DNA of 10,496 nt, taken from Flammeovirgaceae bacterium UBA4659. GTDB taxonomy: Bacteria > Bacteroidota > Bacteroidia > Cytophagales > Cyclobacteriaceae. The stretch is taken from positions 1 to 10,496 of the forward strand of contig DHLV01000046.1 of the NCBI GenBank assembly GCA_002405445.1, given 5' to 3'. A program made the translations under genes and the position numbers. The notes below the pieces were generated by a model. That model made no database searches and was not told where the DNA came from. It saw only the letters and a program-made list of their open reading frames with translations. Shown piece by piece: positions 1 through 7,706 of this stretch; the first letter of the stretch is position 1; each line of letters begins with the position of its first letter.

Positions 1-267
1 CTCATGGGTTTTTCAAAGATCCCTTCTTTTGAATGAGAATCACGCAGCCATTGATAAAACGGAAAATTGCCATCAAAAAATGGCACAGAAATGTTGGGTT
101 TGCCGCAGTTGGCTAATTCCAGCTACAGGGCTGGATGCCCACACCACGCCTGAGTGGTGGCATCACCATCAACGGGCGCGCATCACAACCGAGAAAAAAC
201 CATTGCTCCCGAAAACAATACAAAGGCACCAACAAGCAACATGTCTGCCTGGGTTATCCACGCAAAC
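1..267. other. Left-edge intergenic stretch with small hairpins, no convincing gene
   Basis: I see no gene here. Open frames are short or run antisense into rplT, and none has a recognisable protein family. There is no tRNA T-loop signature and no TAnnTTTG promoter box on either strand. Three perfect small inverted repeats are visible: TGCCAT/ATGGCA at 68-85 with a 6-base A-rich loop, CCAGC/GCTGG at 119-134, and CACCAC/GTGGTG at 142-159. A looser inverted repeat lies at about 1-36 (TTCAAAGA facing TCTTTTGAA, flanked by CTCA/TGAG). It could belong to the end of a gene outside the window. The hairpins could be chance, transcript-end structures or remnants of a small RNA; the sequence alone does not decide. 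Confidence 0.5.
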
Positions 268-294
268 AAAAAAAGGAAGCGTTGCTTCCTTTTT
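268..294 (-). terminator. Rho-independent terminator of the rplT cluster
   Basis: Read on the minus strand this is a perfect GGAAGC/GCTTCC stem with a 3-base loop (AAC). It is preceded by five A and followed by seven T, so the stem extends by A-T pairs. It starts 22 bases after the rplT stop codon, where the thrS-infC-rpmI-rplT transcription unit should end. The A tract on the opposite side means it could also act weakly on the plus strand. Confidence 0.9.
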
Positions 295-316
295 GATTTT
301 GTCCGTAGCTTTTCAA

Positions 317-661
317 CTAACCCAATTGCTTCACCACAGCTTCAAAAGCTGCCGGGTGATTCATGGCCAAATCAGCCAAAACTTTACGATTTAATTCGAT
401 ATTCGCCTTTTTAGCCTTACCCATCAACTCAGAGTACGACATGCCATGCAGGCGGGCACCTGCATTGATACGGGCAATCCACAAAGCGCGGAAGTCCCTC
501 TTCTTCGCTTTGCGGTCACGATACGCGTAGACCAAGCCTTTTTCGATCGCGTTTTTCGCTACCGTCCAAACGTTTTTCTTGCGGCCAAAGTATCCTTTGG
601 CCAACTCCATGAATCTCTTGCGCCTTGCGCGGGATGCTACATTGTTTACTGAACGTGGCAT
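317..661 (-). CDS. rplT: 50S ribosomal protein L20
   Basis: The product is bacterial ribosomal protein L20 (bL20), a 23S rRNA-binding protein needed early in assembly of the large subunit. It has 114 residues, the usual size. The N-terminus [21 protein letters not shown] and the central [20 protein letters not shown] block are characteristic of the family: a long basic helix that enters rRNA, followed by a globular C-terminal domain. The start is the ATG giving MPRS, as in other L20 proteins. No clear Shine-Dalgarno sequence precedes it, as is usual in Bacteroidota. It is the last gene of the cluster and is followed by a strong terminator. The 106-base spacer to rpmI contains hairpins. In E. 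coli L20 represses its own operon, but no known L20-binding leader can be recognised here. Confidence 0.98.
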   Translation of the reverse strand: MPRSVNNVASRARRKRFMELAKGYFGRKKNVWTVAKNAIEKGLVYAYRDRKAKKRDFRALWIARINAGARLHGMSYSELMGKAKKANIELNRKVLADLAMNHPAAFEAVVKQLG

Positions 662-767
662 AACTTTACTTTTTTGACTGTTGGCGCCCTCGCTATTTCA
701 GAGAGGCTTGGTTGCCAAAAATCGGGTTAAACATATAAACCAAAACAACAGGGTTGCCCTGTGTATC
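662..767 (-). promoter_or_regulatory. Structured rpmI-rplT spacer
   Basis: Read on the minus strand, this 106-base spacer starts a few bases after the rpmI stop with a perfect ACAGGG/CCCTGT stem and 3-base loop (748-762). It is followed by a U-rich but interrupted stretch, so it resembles a leaky terminator or an RNA-processing signal. Further on, at 681-718, TTGGC pairs with GCCAA around a CCTC/GAGG inner stem. A competing small hairpin, TTGG-CAA-CCAA, occupies 708-718, so the two folds exclude each other. A role in adjusting the L35 to L20 ratio or in L20 feedback is inference only. Confidence 0.4.
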
Positions 768-968
768 TTACAGCAAATAAGGAAGCATTGGCTTGATGTT
801 GCCTTCATCGCGTTTGTTCACGATGGCCTTCTTTGTCAATCTTCTTTTTTGCTTTGTTCCTTTCTTCGTTAAAATGTGGTTCTTAAACGCTCTTTTGCGC
901 TTGATTTTTCCGGTGCCTGTTACCTTGAAACGCTTCTTCGCACCTGACTTGGTTTTTACTTTTGGCAT
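768..968 (-). CDS. rpmI: 50S ribosomal protein L35
   Basis: The product is ribosomal protein L35 (bL35), a small, very basic protein buried in the large ribosomal subunit. It has 66 residues, the usual length. The start [20 protein letters not shown] and the following [21 protein letters not shown] region match the family closely. The gene begins 29 bases after the infC stop and precedes rplT, the standard infC-rpmI-rplT order. No promoter box is visible in the short infC-rpmI gap, so it is most likely cotranscribed with infC. Confidence 0.98.
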   Translation of the reverse strand: MPKVKTKSGAKKRFKVTGTGKIKRKRAFKNHILTKKGTKQKRRLTKKAIVNKRDEGNIKPMLPYLL

Positions 969-997
969 TGTTATCTACGCTTTAAAAAATACGATCT

Positions 998-1594
998 TCA
1001 TTTTCCTGATTTTCCTTTTGGAGCCATCAGCAAATACATGCGCTTCCCTTCAAGCTTCGGCATGGCTTCCACTTTTCCCAATTCTTCTAATGCAGTTGCA
1101 AACTTCAGCAACAAAATTTCACCTCTCTCCTTATACACAATCGAGCGACCCGCAAAATGTACATAAGCTTTCACCTTTGCTCCCTCTTTCAAAAAATTCT
1201 CGGCATGCTTCAGCTTAAAGTTAAAGTCATGGTCATCTGTATTGGGCCCAAATCGGATTTCTTTGACAACTGTTTTTTGTGCATGTGCCTTGATCTCCTT
1301 TTGTTTCTTCTTCTGCTCGTACTTGAATTTACTATAGTCAACTATCTTACAAACAGGTGGATCTGCGTTTGGCGATATCTCCACCAAATCCAACCCTTGC
1401 TCTTCAGCCATTTTGATGGCCACAGGTGTGGGATAGACATCTACCTTGATGTTTTCACCCACCACCCTTACCCGCTGGGCAAGGATTCTCTCGTTGATGC
1501 GATAGGGTTCTTCTACAACTCTTCGCGGGCCTCTTATGAAAGGCCGGCCTCCACCTGTGTTTGGGCGATTGCCGCCCCCTTGAAATTGCGCCAC
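998..1594 (-). CDS. infC: Translation initiation factor IF-3
   Basis: IF-3 binds the 30S subunit, prevents early 50S joining and checks start codon and initiator tRNA. The protein has 198 residues, against 180 in E. coli. A Gly/Arg-rich extension (about residues 5-30) precedes the N-terminal domain, which begins at RINERI (32-37). The signature [21 protein letters not shown] (67-87) leads into the lysine-rich linker (about 91-107), and the C-terminal domain follows from [15 protein letters not shown]. The start is GTG at 1594. An in-frame TAA lies only three codons upstream and no ATG lies between, so this start is nearly forced. In E. coli infC uses the rare AUU start and IF-3 regulates itself through it. 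A GTG here is less extreme but still non-AUG. A candidate promoter lies in the 99-base gap after thrS. Confidence 0.96.
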   Translation of the reverse strand: MAQFQGGGNRPNTGGGRPFIRGPRRVVEEPYRINERILAQRVRVVGENIKVDVYPTPVAIKMAEEQGLDLVEISPNADPPVCKIVDYSKFKYEQKKKQKEIKAHAQKTVVKEIRFGPNTDDHDFNFKLKHAENFLKEGAKVKAYVHFAGRSIVYKERGEILLLKFATALEELGKVEAMPKLEGKRMYLLMAPKGKSGK

Positions 1595-1654
1595 TCTTTG
1601 GGTTTAGTTTCTTGCTATGATATAAAATTGCGCGCCACTTGGCGAACAAGGATG

Positions 1655-1685
1655 CAAATATCGCTATAATTTTCGCTTTTCAAAA
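1655..1685 (-). promoter_or_regulatory. Candidate infC-rpmI-rplT promoter
   Basis: On the minus strand a TTTTG (-33-like, 1681-1685) is followed after 18 bases by GATATTTG (1655-1662). The latter matches five of the six fixed bases of the Bacteroidota -7 element TAnnTTTG. The promoter sits in the thrS-infC gap, about 60 bases before the infC GTG. It would let IF-3, L35 and L20 be made independently of thrS. Confidence 0.5.
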
Positions 1686-1693
1686 CGTGCAGA

Positions 1694-3631
1694 TCAGCCC
1701 GGCAGAGCAAAATCTTTGGCAAAAGTAGCCACAAACGCATCGAGGTCCATTGCTCCTTTGTCGCCCTCACCGTGTTTGCGCACCGATACTTTACCCTCGG
1801 CAACCTCCTTTTCCCCTACAATAAGCATGAACGGCACCTTATTGACTTCAGAGTCACGGATTTTGCGACCGATTTTCTCATCTCGGGCGTCCAAAAAACC
1901 CCTCACATCATGTTCCTTCAGCTTGGTTAACACGTGCTGGGCGTAGTCATTGAATTTTTCTGAGATGGGCAGTACTGAAAATTGCTCGGGCGCCAGCCAC
2001 AACGGGAAGTTGCCCGCACAATGTTCTATGAGCACCGCCACAAATCGCTCCATCGAGCCAAATGGGGCACGGTGAATCATTACCGGCCGGTGTTTTTGAT
2101 TATCTGCACCTACATATTCGAGTTCGAAACGCTGAGGTAATTGATAGTCTACCTGTATGGTGCCCAACTGCCAACTGCGACCTAGCGCATCCTTCACCAT
2201 AAAATCAAGCTTGGGTCCATAGAAGGCAGCCTCGCCTTTTACTGCTACTGTTTTCAAACCTCGTTCATCAGCTGCTTCTTGAATCTCGCGCTCCGCTCTG
2301 TCCCAAAGCACATCTTCACCAATGTACTTGGCCTTGTTTTCCGGATCTCTCAGTGAAACTTGGGCTGTATAGTTTTCGAAGCCCAGCGACTTAAACACAA
2401 ACAATACCAAATCAATCACCTTTACAAACTCTTGCTTTACCTGATCGGGTCTGCAAAAAATATGGGCATCATCCTGGGTGAAGCCTCTTACCCGCGTGAG
2501 CCCGTGCAACTCACCGCTTTGTTCGTAGCGGTAAACCGTTCCAAATTCAGCCAACCGAATAGGAAGATCTTTGTACGAACGCGGTTTTACTTTGTAAATC
2601 TCGCAGTGGTGCGGGCAGTTCATCGGCTTTAGCAAAAACTCTTCGCCTTCATCCGGAGTGTGGATGGGCTGAAAAGAATCTTTGCCATACTTCTCATAAT
2701 GGCCCGAAGTAACATATAACTGCTTGCTGCCAATGTGTGGCGTTACCACCGGATCGTACCCGGCACGTATTTGCGCTCTTCGCATAAACTGCTCTAACCT
2801 CTCGCGCAGCACGGTGCCTTTCGGCAACCATAGCGGCAAGCCCATCCCTACCTTTTCAGAGAACGCAAACAATTCAAGTTCTTTACCCAACTTGCGGTGA
2901 TCACGCTTTTTTGCTTCTTCCAGCATGAAAAGATATTCTTCCAATTCTTTTTGCTTCGGGAACGTGATACCGTAAATACGCTTGAGCATTTTGTTCTTTT
3001 CGTCTCCGCGCCAATAGGCACCAGCCACATTTAGCAACTTAATTGCCTTGATGGGGCCGGTAGTGGGTATGTGCGGGCCGCGGCATAAATCAACGAAGTT
3101 GCCTTGCTGGTAAAATGTGATTGAACCGTCCGCCAGTCCATCGATCAGCTCTAGCTTATACGGATCGCCTTTTGTTGTAAAGTAATCAAGCGCTTCTTTC
3201 TTAGAAACATCGCGTCTCACAAAGGCATTATTCTGTTTAGCCAACTCCCCCATCTTCTTCTCCACCGCTGCTAGTTCTTCATCGCCAAACGGGGTATCGC
3301 CTAAGTCTACATCGTAGTAAAACCCATTTTCAATTGGTGGACCGATCCCGAATTTCACGCCAGGGTAAAGGGCCTCGAGAGCCTCGGCAAACAGGTGCGC
3401 GCTCGAATGCCAAAAAGCATATTTGCCTCCTTTGTCGTTCCACGTAAAAATTTTAATGTTAGCATCCGCCTGAATCGGCCGGCTTAAGTCCCAGATTTCT
3501 CCGTTTACCTCTATTGACAAGGCATTGCGGGCCAACCCTTCGCTAATGCTTTGGGCAATTTCAATGCCTTTTACGCCTTGTGGAAACTGTTTCACGCTGC
3601 CATCGGGCAGAGTGATATTAACTAAGCTCAT
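1694..3631 (-). CDS. thrS: Threonyl-tRNA synthetase
   Basis: This class II synthetase charges tRNA-Thr with threonine in the cytoplasm. The protein has 645 residues, the normal full length. An N-terminal TGS domain (about 1-62) is followed by the editing domain. The editing metal/active-site ligands are visible as H75 and H79 (HSSAH) and C183 and H187 (CRGPH). The catalytic core carries the zinc ligands C339 (MNCPHHC), H390 (DDAHIF) and H520 (MIHRAPFGS), and the last of these lies in class II motif 3. Motif 2 is around [17 protein letters not shown] (368-384). The anticodon-binding domain is about 545-645. All expected key residues are present, so it should both charge and edit. It heads the cluster with infC-rpmI-rplT downstream. 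The start ATG at 3631 lies 63 bases from the stop of the upstream DUF5686 gene. Confidence 0.98.
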   Translation of the reverse strand: MSLVNITLPDGSVKQFPQGVKGIEIAQSISEGLARNALSIEVNGEIWDLSRPIQADANIKIFTWNDKGGKYAFWHSSAHLFAEALEALYPGVKFGIGPPIENGFYYDVDLGDTPFGDEELAAVEKKMGELAKQNNAFVRRDVSKKEALDYFTTKGDPYKLELIDGLADGSITFYQQGNFVDLCRGPHIPTTGPIKAIKLLNVAGAYWRGDEKNKMLKRIYGITFPKQKELEEYLFMLEEAKKRDHRKLGKELELFAFSEKVGMGLPLWLPKGTVLRERLEQFMRRAQIRAGYDPVVTPHIGSKQLYVTSGHYEKYGKDSFQPIHTPDEGEEFLLKPMNCPHHCEIYKVKPRSYKDLPIRLAEFGTVYRYEQSGELHGLTRVRGFTQDDAHIFCRPDQVKQEFVKVIDLVLFVFKSLGFENYTAQVSLRDPENKAKYIGEDVLWDRAEREIQEAADERGLKTVAVKGEAAFYGPKLDFMVKDALGRSWQLGTIQVDYQLPQRFELEYVGADNQKHRPVMIHRAPFGSMERFVAVLIEHCAGNFPLWLAPEQFSVLPISEKFNDYAQHVLTKLKEHDVRGFLDARDEKIGRKIRDSEVNKVPFMLIVGEKEVAEGKVSVRKHGEGDKGAMDLDAFVATFAKDFALPG

Positions 3632-3650
3632 GAACTAGAATTTTGAACCG

Positions 3651-3682
3651 CAAATATGGCGGTAATTGAGCGTTTCAGCAAA
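3651..3682 (-). promoter_or_regulatory. Candidate thrS promoter
   Basis: On the minus strand TTTG (3679-3682) is followed after 20 bases by CATATTTG (3651-3658), which matches five of six fixed positions of TAnnTTTG. The spacing is typical for Bacteroidota housekeeping promoters. The leader to the thrS ATG would be only about 15 bases, so there is no room for a T-box or a structured leader. Confidence 0.55.
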
Positions 3683-3694
3683 GATTTTGAATTG

Positions 3695-6214
3695 CTACAA
3701 CTGCAGCTGTACGGAAAAGAAAACTCCAAATCGTGTGGCATCACTATCCAGATAAGACAGTCGGTGCACAAAGTCTACGCGAAGAAACTTGAATATGTTT
3801 TCTACTCCATAACCCAATTCAACATAAGGCTGATCAGGAGTAAGCCTTTTTGCAATGACGGCCGGAAGCTCGCCCGGCCCTTGCAAGCGTTCCGCATTCA
3901 GTTTATTGTACTGAAAGTTCGCTTCGTTCATGGAGCCTACCAACACATTGGCGGTGGCCAAAAAGCGCCACTTCAGCTTTTGAATAATAGGCAGTTTATT
4001 CGACAAGAATCCCTCTAAGTTTTGTCGGTATTGGATAGCCCCATAGCGATCAGATGCAAATTCGCCAAACTGCACCAGGTTGAAGTTGACAGGTGCGTAA
4101 ATGTACGATTCGTTGCCCAAGTGAACGGACAGCAAAGGGAAAGGTAACGTGCCAAACACTTTTTCGCCCGTTAAATTGATGTAGCCGTTGCCGAGCGGGC
4201 CCATCTTCATGCGCTTGGTCATATTGAACCGTATCTTATCATATTCGAAGTCACTGTTCAATACTCCTCTAAAACCTTTTGTATAGCGCACGGTAAAAAC
4301 CGGCCACTTCTTCTGTTCCAGCCCAATGCGGTCGTTGTCGTTTTGTAAATAAATCTGATCGCGTGCATAGCGTGTTTCCAAGAATATTTCAGAAGCGTTA
4401 AAGGACGTCCGTTGCTCGCCTACGGGGTTGTTAGGGTCGCGATAGAAACCGAAACTAAAGACGGGATCAAAATCAAATTGGCGCACTGCTACCCTTTGGG
4501 TAAACCCCTTGAACAATTCCCTCTCGAATGTGGCGCGGTATTCATTATAGTAGAAACCCGCCCGGTAGTTTCCCCAACGGCTGGCGAACAAGAACAGAGG
4601 AAAATCAGATACATAATCCTCATCAAGCCCCAACCGACCCATTTCATGCCGGGCTCGTAATGTTACTGTTGTCCACCTTCGCTTATTGATAATGTAGCGT
4701 GCAAAGGCAGTGTACTTCAATTGCTGGTCATTGAAACCGTAAGCCAACTGTGCACCCAGAACCCACTTTTTGCTGAATTTGATATTTGTCTTAAAACCCG
4801 CTTGCACCCGGAATCCTTCCACGGTATTGTTGGCAATAACGCCCAAATAAGGCCCAACGAAAACCTTACCGGTTTTGTAGTACCCATTTACCACTAGCTT
4901 CACAATATCGATGTAGGATTTGACAATCGGTATTGATTGAATGGTATCAATCATGTGATACACGCTTTTTTCAGTAGTAGTGAGAGGCTCATGGCGCAGG
5001 GAATCCCACACTTTAGCATCCTCTTCCAACTTTGCATCCTCATTCAACACCACGTTTTGATCATAAAATTTTGTGGGTTTGGGTTGGTTCAAAACATGAT
5101 TCTTGTGGCTCATGTAAAATTTTGCTAACAAGCCTGTGGTGTTTTCCGTCAATTGCCCAACCGAAATCAACACCCGTGCCTTCACAGGCAACCAAGCGAT
5201 ATCATTTATCTTTTCATAGGTGTGTTGGATGCGAATCTTATCAATGAAATTGATATTGGCAGTTGCACCAATGGTCGCATCAATTTGCTTGATGGCATAA
5301 TCACCTTTGGTGATGAACATCGTGCCTGTAAAGGCCAACGCCTGCGCATCGCGCGGAAAAAAATCTAAACGATAACAGAAATACCCGTCAACCATCAGAC
5401 TGTCAGTCAGGTCATAGTCATAATACAACCGCCAGCCATCAGCAATGGGCGACACCAGTTGCTTACGGCTAAAGTTGAGCCAATTCATGTAAAAGTTGTA
5501 ATCCTGTAGGGATGACCCAACCAATTGTGTGATCATGGCGCCATCCTCAACGCCCAACCCATTTACCTTCGACTTCACAATCACTTCGGTTTTCAGTTCG
5601 GGATTGTCGCGATAGTAATTTTTTGAGATTGTCTCCGACATAAAAAGGGGAAGGATGGCCTGTCCATCTTCACCGGCAATACGATCCAAGCTATCAAGCA
5701 CTTGGCTGATTTTTTTCATCACCTTCCTTTCGCGCATTTTCTGCGAAATCTTATCCGCATCAATCTCCATTTTAGAATAGGTGTCGTGCTCGTAAGCTGA
5801 AAGATTGCGCTTATCATTCTTGCTTTTGTGATCGACTACTTTGCGCAGAATTTCAAAAGCGGGGTTCTCCCCTGCCTTTACCACCACCTCTTGAAGTTTT
5901 GTGGTCTCCTCGTCAAGTTGAAAATTGATCACTTGCGTCAAGTGCTTTTTCACCGGCTTTACACGGGGTCGATAGCCGATAAATGATGCCATGACGGAAT
6001 CTGTTGGATTGTTGGTTTTGATTTTGAAATTGCCGTCAAAATCGGTGGTCGCACCAACCGAGGTGCCTTTGAATACAACGTTTGCAAACGGGATAGGATC
6101 ACCGGTGGCGGCATCTGTTACCTTGCCGGTGACAACCGTTTCTTGCGCCAGGCCTGCAACACTTGCCCATAGAACTAAAACACCCGCACCAATCTTTCTG
6201 AACGCTGAAGTCAC
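3695..6214 (-). CDS. DUF5686 outer-membrane protein with CarboxypepD_reg-like domain
   Basis: The protein has 839 residues. A signal peptide (about 1-23, hydrophobic core VLVLWASVAGLA, cleavage near AQ-E) is followed by a carboxypeptidase-regulatory-like beta-sandwich. That domain runs from TGKVTDAATGDPIPFANVVFKGTSVGATTDFDG (29-61) to about residue 112. The rest matches the DUF5686 type of Bacteroidota surface proteins. It has a helical stretch near 115-165, then many alternating aromatic/polar segments in the C-terminal half, ending in FFSVQLQL. This fits an outer-membrane beta-barrel. The same N-terminal domain occurs on SusC/TonB-dependent proteins, but I see no TonB plug, so transport is not implied. 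The function is unknown. The start is GTG at 6214, with an in-frame TAA eight codons upstream and no ATG between. Starting there gives an intact signal peptide. It lies upstream of thrS on the same strand. Confidence 0.85.
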   Translation of the reverse strand: MTSAFRKIGAGVLVLWASVAGLAQETVVTGKVTDAATGDPIPFANVVFKGTSVGATTDFDGNFKIKTNNPTDSVMASFIGYRPRVKPVKKHLTQVINFQLDEETTKLQEVVVKAGENPAFEILRKVVDHKSKNDKRNLSAYEHDTYSKMEIDADKISQKMRERKVMKKISQVLDSLDRIAGEDGQAILPLFMSETISKNYYRDNPELKTEVIVKSKVNGLGVEDGAMITQLVGSSLQDYNFYMNWLNFSRKQLVSPIADGWRLYYDYDLTDSLMVDGYFCYRLDFFPRDAQALAFTGTMFITKGDYAIKQIDATIGATANINFIDKIRIQHTYEKINDIAWLPVKARVLISVGQLTENTTGLLAKFYMSHKNHVLNQPKPTKFYDQNVVLNEDAKLEEDAKVWDSLRHEPLTTTEKSVYHMIDTIQSIPIVKSYIDIVKLVVNGYYKTGKVFVGPYLGVIANNTVEGFRVQAGFKTNIKFSKKWVLGAQLAYGFNDQQLKYTAFARYIINKRRWTTVTLRARHEMGRLGLDEDYVSDFPLFLFASRWGNYRAGFYYNEYRATFERELFKGFTQRVAVRQFDFDPVFSFGFYRDPNNPVGEQRTSFNASEIFLETRYARDQIYLQNDNDRIGLEQKKWPVFTVRYTKGFRGVLNSDFEYDKIRFNMTKRMKMGPLGNGYINLTGEKVFGTLPFPLLSVHLGNESYIYAPVNFNLVQFGEFASDRYGAIQYRQNLEGFLSNKLPIIQKLKWRFLATANVLVGSMNEANFQYNKLNAERLQGPGELPAVIAKRLTPDQPYVELGYGVENIFKFLRVDFVHRLSYLDSDATRFGVFFSVQLQL

Positions 6215-6240
6215 CTTAAAACAATCATCGAGTTAAACCA

Positions 6241-6248
6241 CAAAACTA
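6241..6248 (-). promoter_or_regulatory. -7 box of the DUF5686 gene
   Basis: On the minus strand TAGTTTTG is a perfect TAnnTTTG match, 26 bases before the GTG start. Upstream -33 candidates are imperfectly spaced: a TTG at 16 bases and a TTTG at 25 bases. An A/T-rich tract immediately precedes the box. It indicates separate expression from sanA. Confidence 0.55.
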
Positions 6249-6299
6249 AAAAAATATTGTTATCCAACAGGCTCAAACGTCCAAGGCAATGCTTCATGA

Positions 6300-6935
6300 T
6301 TAAACCGCTAACCCTTCGCGTGCGCCCAAGTGCCTGGGGGCCGTCTTCAACACATACAAGTCCAGCACTGCTTTGGCCCGAGCAAAACATTCACGAATTT
6401 CAACTTTGATAGTACCGTCAATCCGGGCCTCAGTTCGCCAGGCCACCACATCCATTTGGTAATATTCGCCAATGAAGATGGCGCGGTAAAGGTGAAACGG
6501 TTGGGTTACTATCACCACTTTGTTCTGGCCAAATATTTCTTTGCAACGTACCATCGAATCCAACGTGCGCAGCCCGGCAAAGTCAAGTGTAATCATTTCT
6601 GCCGGCACCCCCGCTTTGATCAGCGCTTTGCGCATTTCTACCGGTTCGTTGTAATACTTCGTGCGATTATCACCACTCAGCAAAAATGCTTTGGCTTTGC
6701 CAAGCCGGTATAATTTCGCAGCGGTTTGAATGCGGTCTTCAAAATAGGGATTCGGGGTGCCGCCCATCAGTTTGCTGCTCGTGCCAAGCACTAATACTAC
6801 ACTGCTATCCGGCAGATTTTGATAGTTTGATATAATGCGCTGCCGGGTGCTGGCAACCACCCACCCATTGAGCACGGCCACTACAACCAAAGCAAAGGCA
6901 CCAAGCCCCACACCCCACTTCAATAATTTCTTCAT
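6300..6935 (-). CDS. sanA: SanA-like inner-membrane protein (YdcF/DUF218 family)
   Basis: This 211-residue protein has one N-terminal membrane helix (about 5-28) after MKK, and the bulk is probably periplasmic. The DUF218 core shows VLVLGTSSK (47-55), FLLSGDNRTKYYNEP (84-98), LDFAGLRTLDSMVR (117-130), VTQPFHLYRAIFI (143-155) and IRECFARAKAVLDLY (180-194). It ends in a TAPRHLG motif. These blocks and their order match E. coli SanA closely. E. coli SanA is linked to envelope barrier function and vancomycin resistance at high temperature, with no defined reaction. The name is by family resemblance. It lies downstream of trmH on the same strand with a 41-base gap that contains a promoter box. Confidence 0.85.
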   Translation of the reverse strand: MKKLLKWGVGLGAFALVVVAVLNGWVVASTRQRIISNYQNLPDSSVVLVLGTSSKLMGGTPNPYFEDRIQTAAKLYRLGKAKAFLLSGDNRTKYYNEPVEMRKALIKAGVPAEMITLDFAGLRTLDSMVRCKEIFGQNKVVIVTQPFHLYRAIFIGEYYQMDVVAWRTEARIDGTIKVEIRECFARAKAVLDLYVLKTAPRHLGAREGLAV

Positions 6936-6971
6936 CCGTTCAGTTGCCCCAAATCGAGGTTAATAGACCGA

Positions 6972-6979
6972 CAAATTTA
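6972..6979 (-). promoter_or_regulatory. -7 box of sanA, overlapping the trmH stop codon
   Basis: On the minus strand TAAATTTG is a perfect TAnnTTTG match whose first three bases are the TAA stop codon of trmH. It lies 36 bases upstream of the sanA ATG. No well-spaced TTTG/TTG -33 element is seen in the end of trmH, so the promoter may be weak or need an activator. Confidence 0.45.
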
Positions 6980-7657
6980 GGCAATCGATCGCAGAAATTC
7001 CTGCTCAATCAAATCAGCTCTTCGTACCGACTTTTTCATCCATTGCAGGCGTATTGTGTCCATCTCCTCGCGCGTCAGTTGCCACTTGGCATTTGATCGC
7101 CTTAGTTTCGGCAGCAGGGTGTGCATGCAAATAGCAGCGCTCACAGAGATATTCAAGCTTTCGGTAAAGCCAACCATGGGGATGTACACCTTTTGGTCAG
7201 CGAGCTGAAGCGCTTCAGAAGATACGCCATCCGATTCGTTGCCCATCACCACGGCAAGTTTTTCACTCACGTCTACATTCTCAATGGAAATGCCCTCCAC
7301 GTCTGGATGGGTTACAAGTATTTTATAACCGGCCGATTTCAAATCAGCCAAACAGGGTGCGGTATTGCGCACCTTTTTGGATTTATGGCGAATGATGTCA
7401 ATCCACTTGTTAGAGCCCTTCAATACGCGCTTATTGGTTTCAAAATGATTGTTGTCGTCAATGATATATAAGTTTTGAAGTCCATAGCATTCACACGTGC
7501 GCACCACCGCGCTCATGTTATGCGGCTGCAAGATATTTTCCAACACCACGGTAATGTGCCTGGTGCGCTGCGCCAATATCCGCTCGATGGTCTGTTTGCG
7601 GTGATCGGTGAGGTATTGCTGAAAATGCTGTAAGAGCAGTTCGTCTTTTTTATCCAT
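6977..7657 (-). CDS. trmH: tRNA (guanosine(18)-2'-O)-methyltransferase
   Basis: TrmH is a SPOUT-fold enzyme that transfers methyl from S-adenosylmethionine to the 2'-OH of G18 in the tRNA D-loop. From ATG 7657 it has 226 residues, close to E. coli TrmH (229). The three SPOUT motifs are intact: N47 and R53 in HNMSAVVRTCE, E141 in MGNESDGVS, and S167 and N169 in GFTESLNISVS. These residues keep exactly the mutual spacing of the catalytic set in Thermus TrmH (N35, R41, E124, S150, N152). The C-terminal tail with RLQWMKKSVRRADLIEQEF is also typical. The frame stays open upstream to 7873, but that part is antisense to the GH1 gene and unlike the family, so MDKKDELL is the chosen start. The gene is divergent from GH1 and followed by sanA. 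Confidence 0.95.
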   Translation of the reverse strand: MDKKDELLLQHFQQYLTDHRKQTIERILAQRTRHITVVLENILQPHNMSAVVRTCECYGLQNLYIIDDNNHFETNKRVLKGSNKWIDIIRHKSKKVRNTAPCLADLKSAGYKILVTHPDVEGISIENVDVSEKLAVVMGNESDGVSSEALQLADQKVYIPMVGFTESLNISVSAAICMHTLLPKLRRSNAKWQLTREEMDTIRLQWMKKSVRRADLIEQEFLRSIA

Positions 7658-7663
7658 GACTTC

Positions 7664-7671
7664 CAAAAATA
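7664..7671 (-). promoter_or_regulatory. -7 box of trmH, 6 bases before the ATG
   Basis: On the minus strand TATTTTTG is a perfect TAnnTTTG match with only GAAGTC between it and the trmH ATG. Transcription would begin at or almost at the start codon, giving a leaderless or near-leaderless mRNA. No TTTG is found at the usual -33 distance. Confidence 0.5.
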
Positions 7672-7690
7672 GACAAATAAGACTAATGTT

Positions 7691-7698
7691 TATTTTTG
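7691..7698 (+). promoter_or_regulatory. -7 box of the GH1 gene, 8 bases before the ATG
   Basis: TATTTTTG is a perfect TAnnTTTG match and identical to the trmH box on the other strand, 19 bases away. Eight bases separate it from the ATG at 7707. The box overlaps the codons that follow an upstream in-frame ATG at 7686, which argues for 7707 as the translation start. No clear -33 element is visible. Confidence 0.5.
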
Positions 7699-7706
7699 CA
7701 CCGGCC

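Noticed and set aside
183..242. A minus-strand 19-codon hydrophobic peptide (MLLVGAFVLFSGAMVFSRL)
   Set aside because: It looks like a membrane helix but lies after the terminator with no promoter box or ribosome-binding context. At this length chance is likely.
29..394. A 121-codon plus-strand frame at the left edge
   Set aside because: It runs through the rplT terminator and antisense into rplT, has low-complexity His/Thr/Gln-rich content and matches no protein family I know.
1595..1654. A ribosomal-protein L20 leader or other riboregulator upstream of infC
   Set aside because: Only about 60 bases lie between the candidate promoter and the start, with no substantial conserved-looking stem, so no known leader can be supported.
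3632..3650. A T-box or attenuator in front of thrS
   Set aside because: The predicted leader is too short and has no T-box sequence or terminator. T-boxes are also not expected in Bacteroidota.
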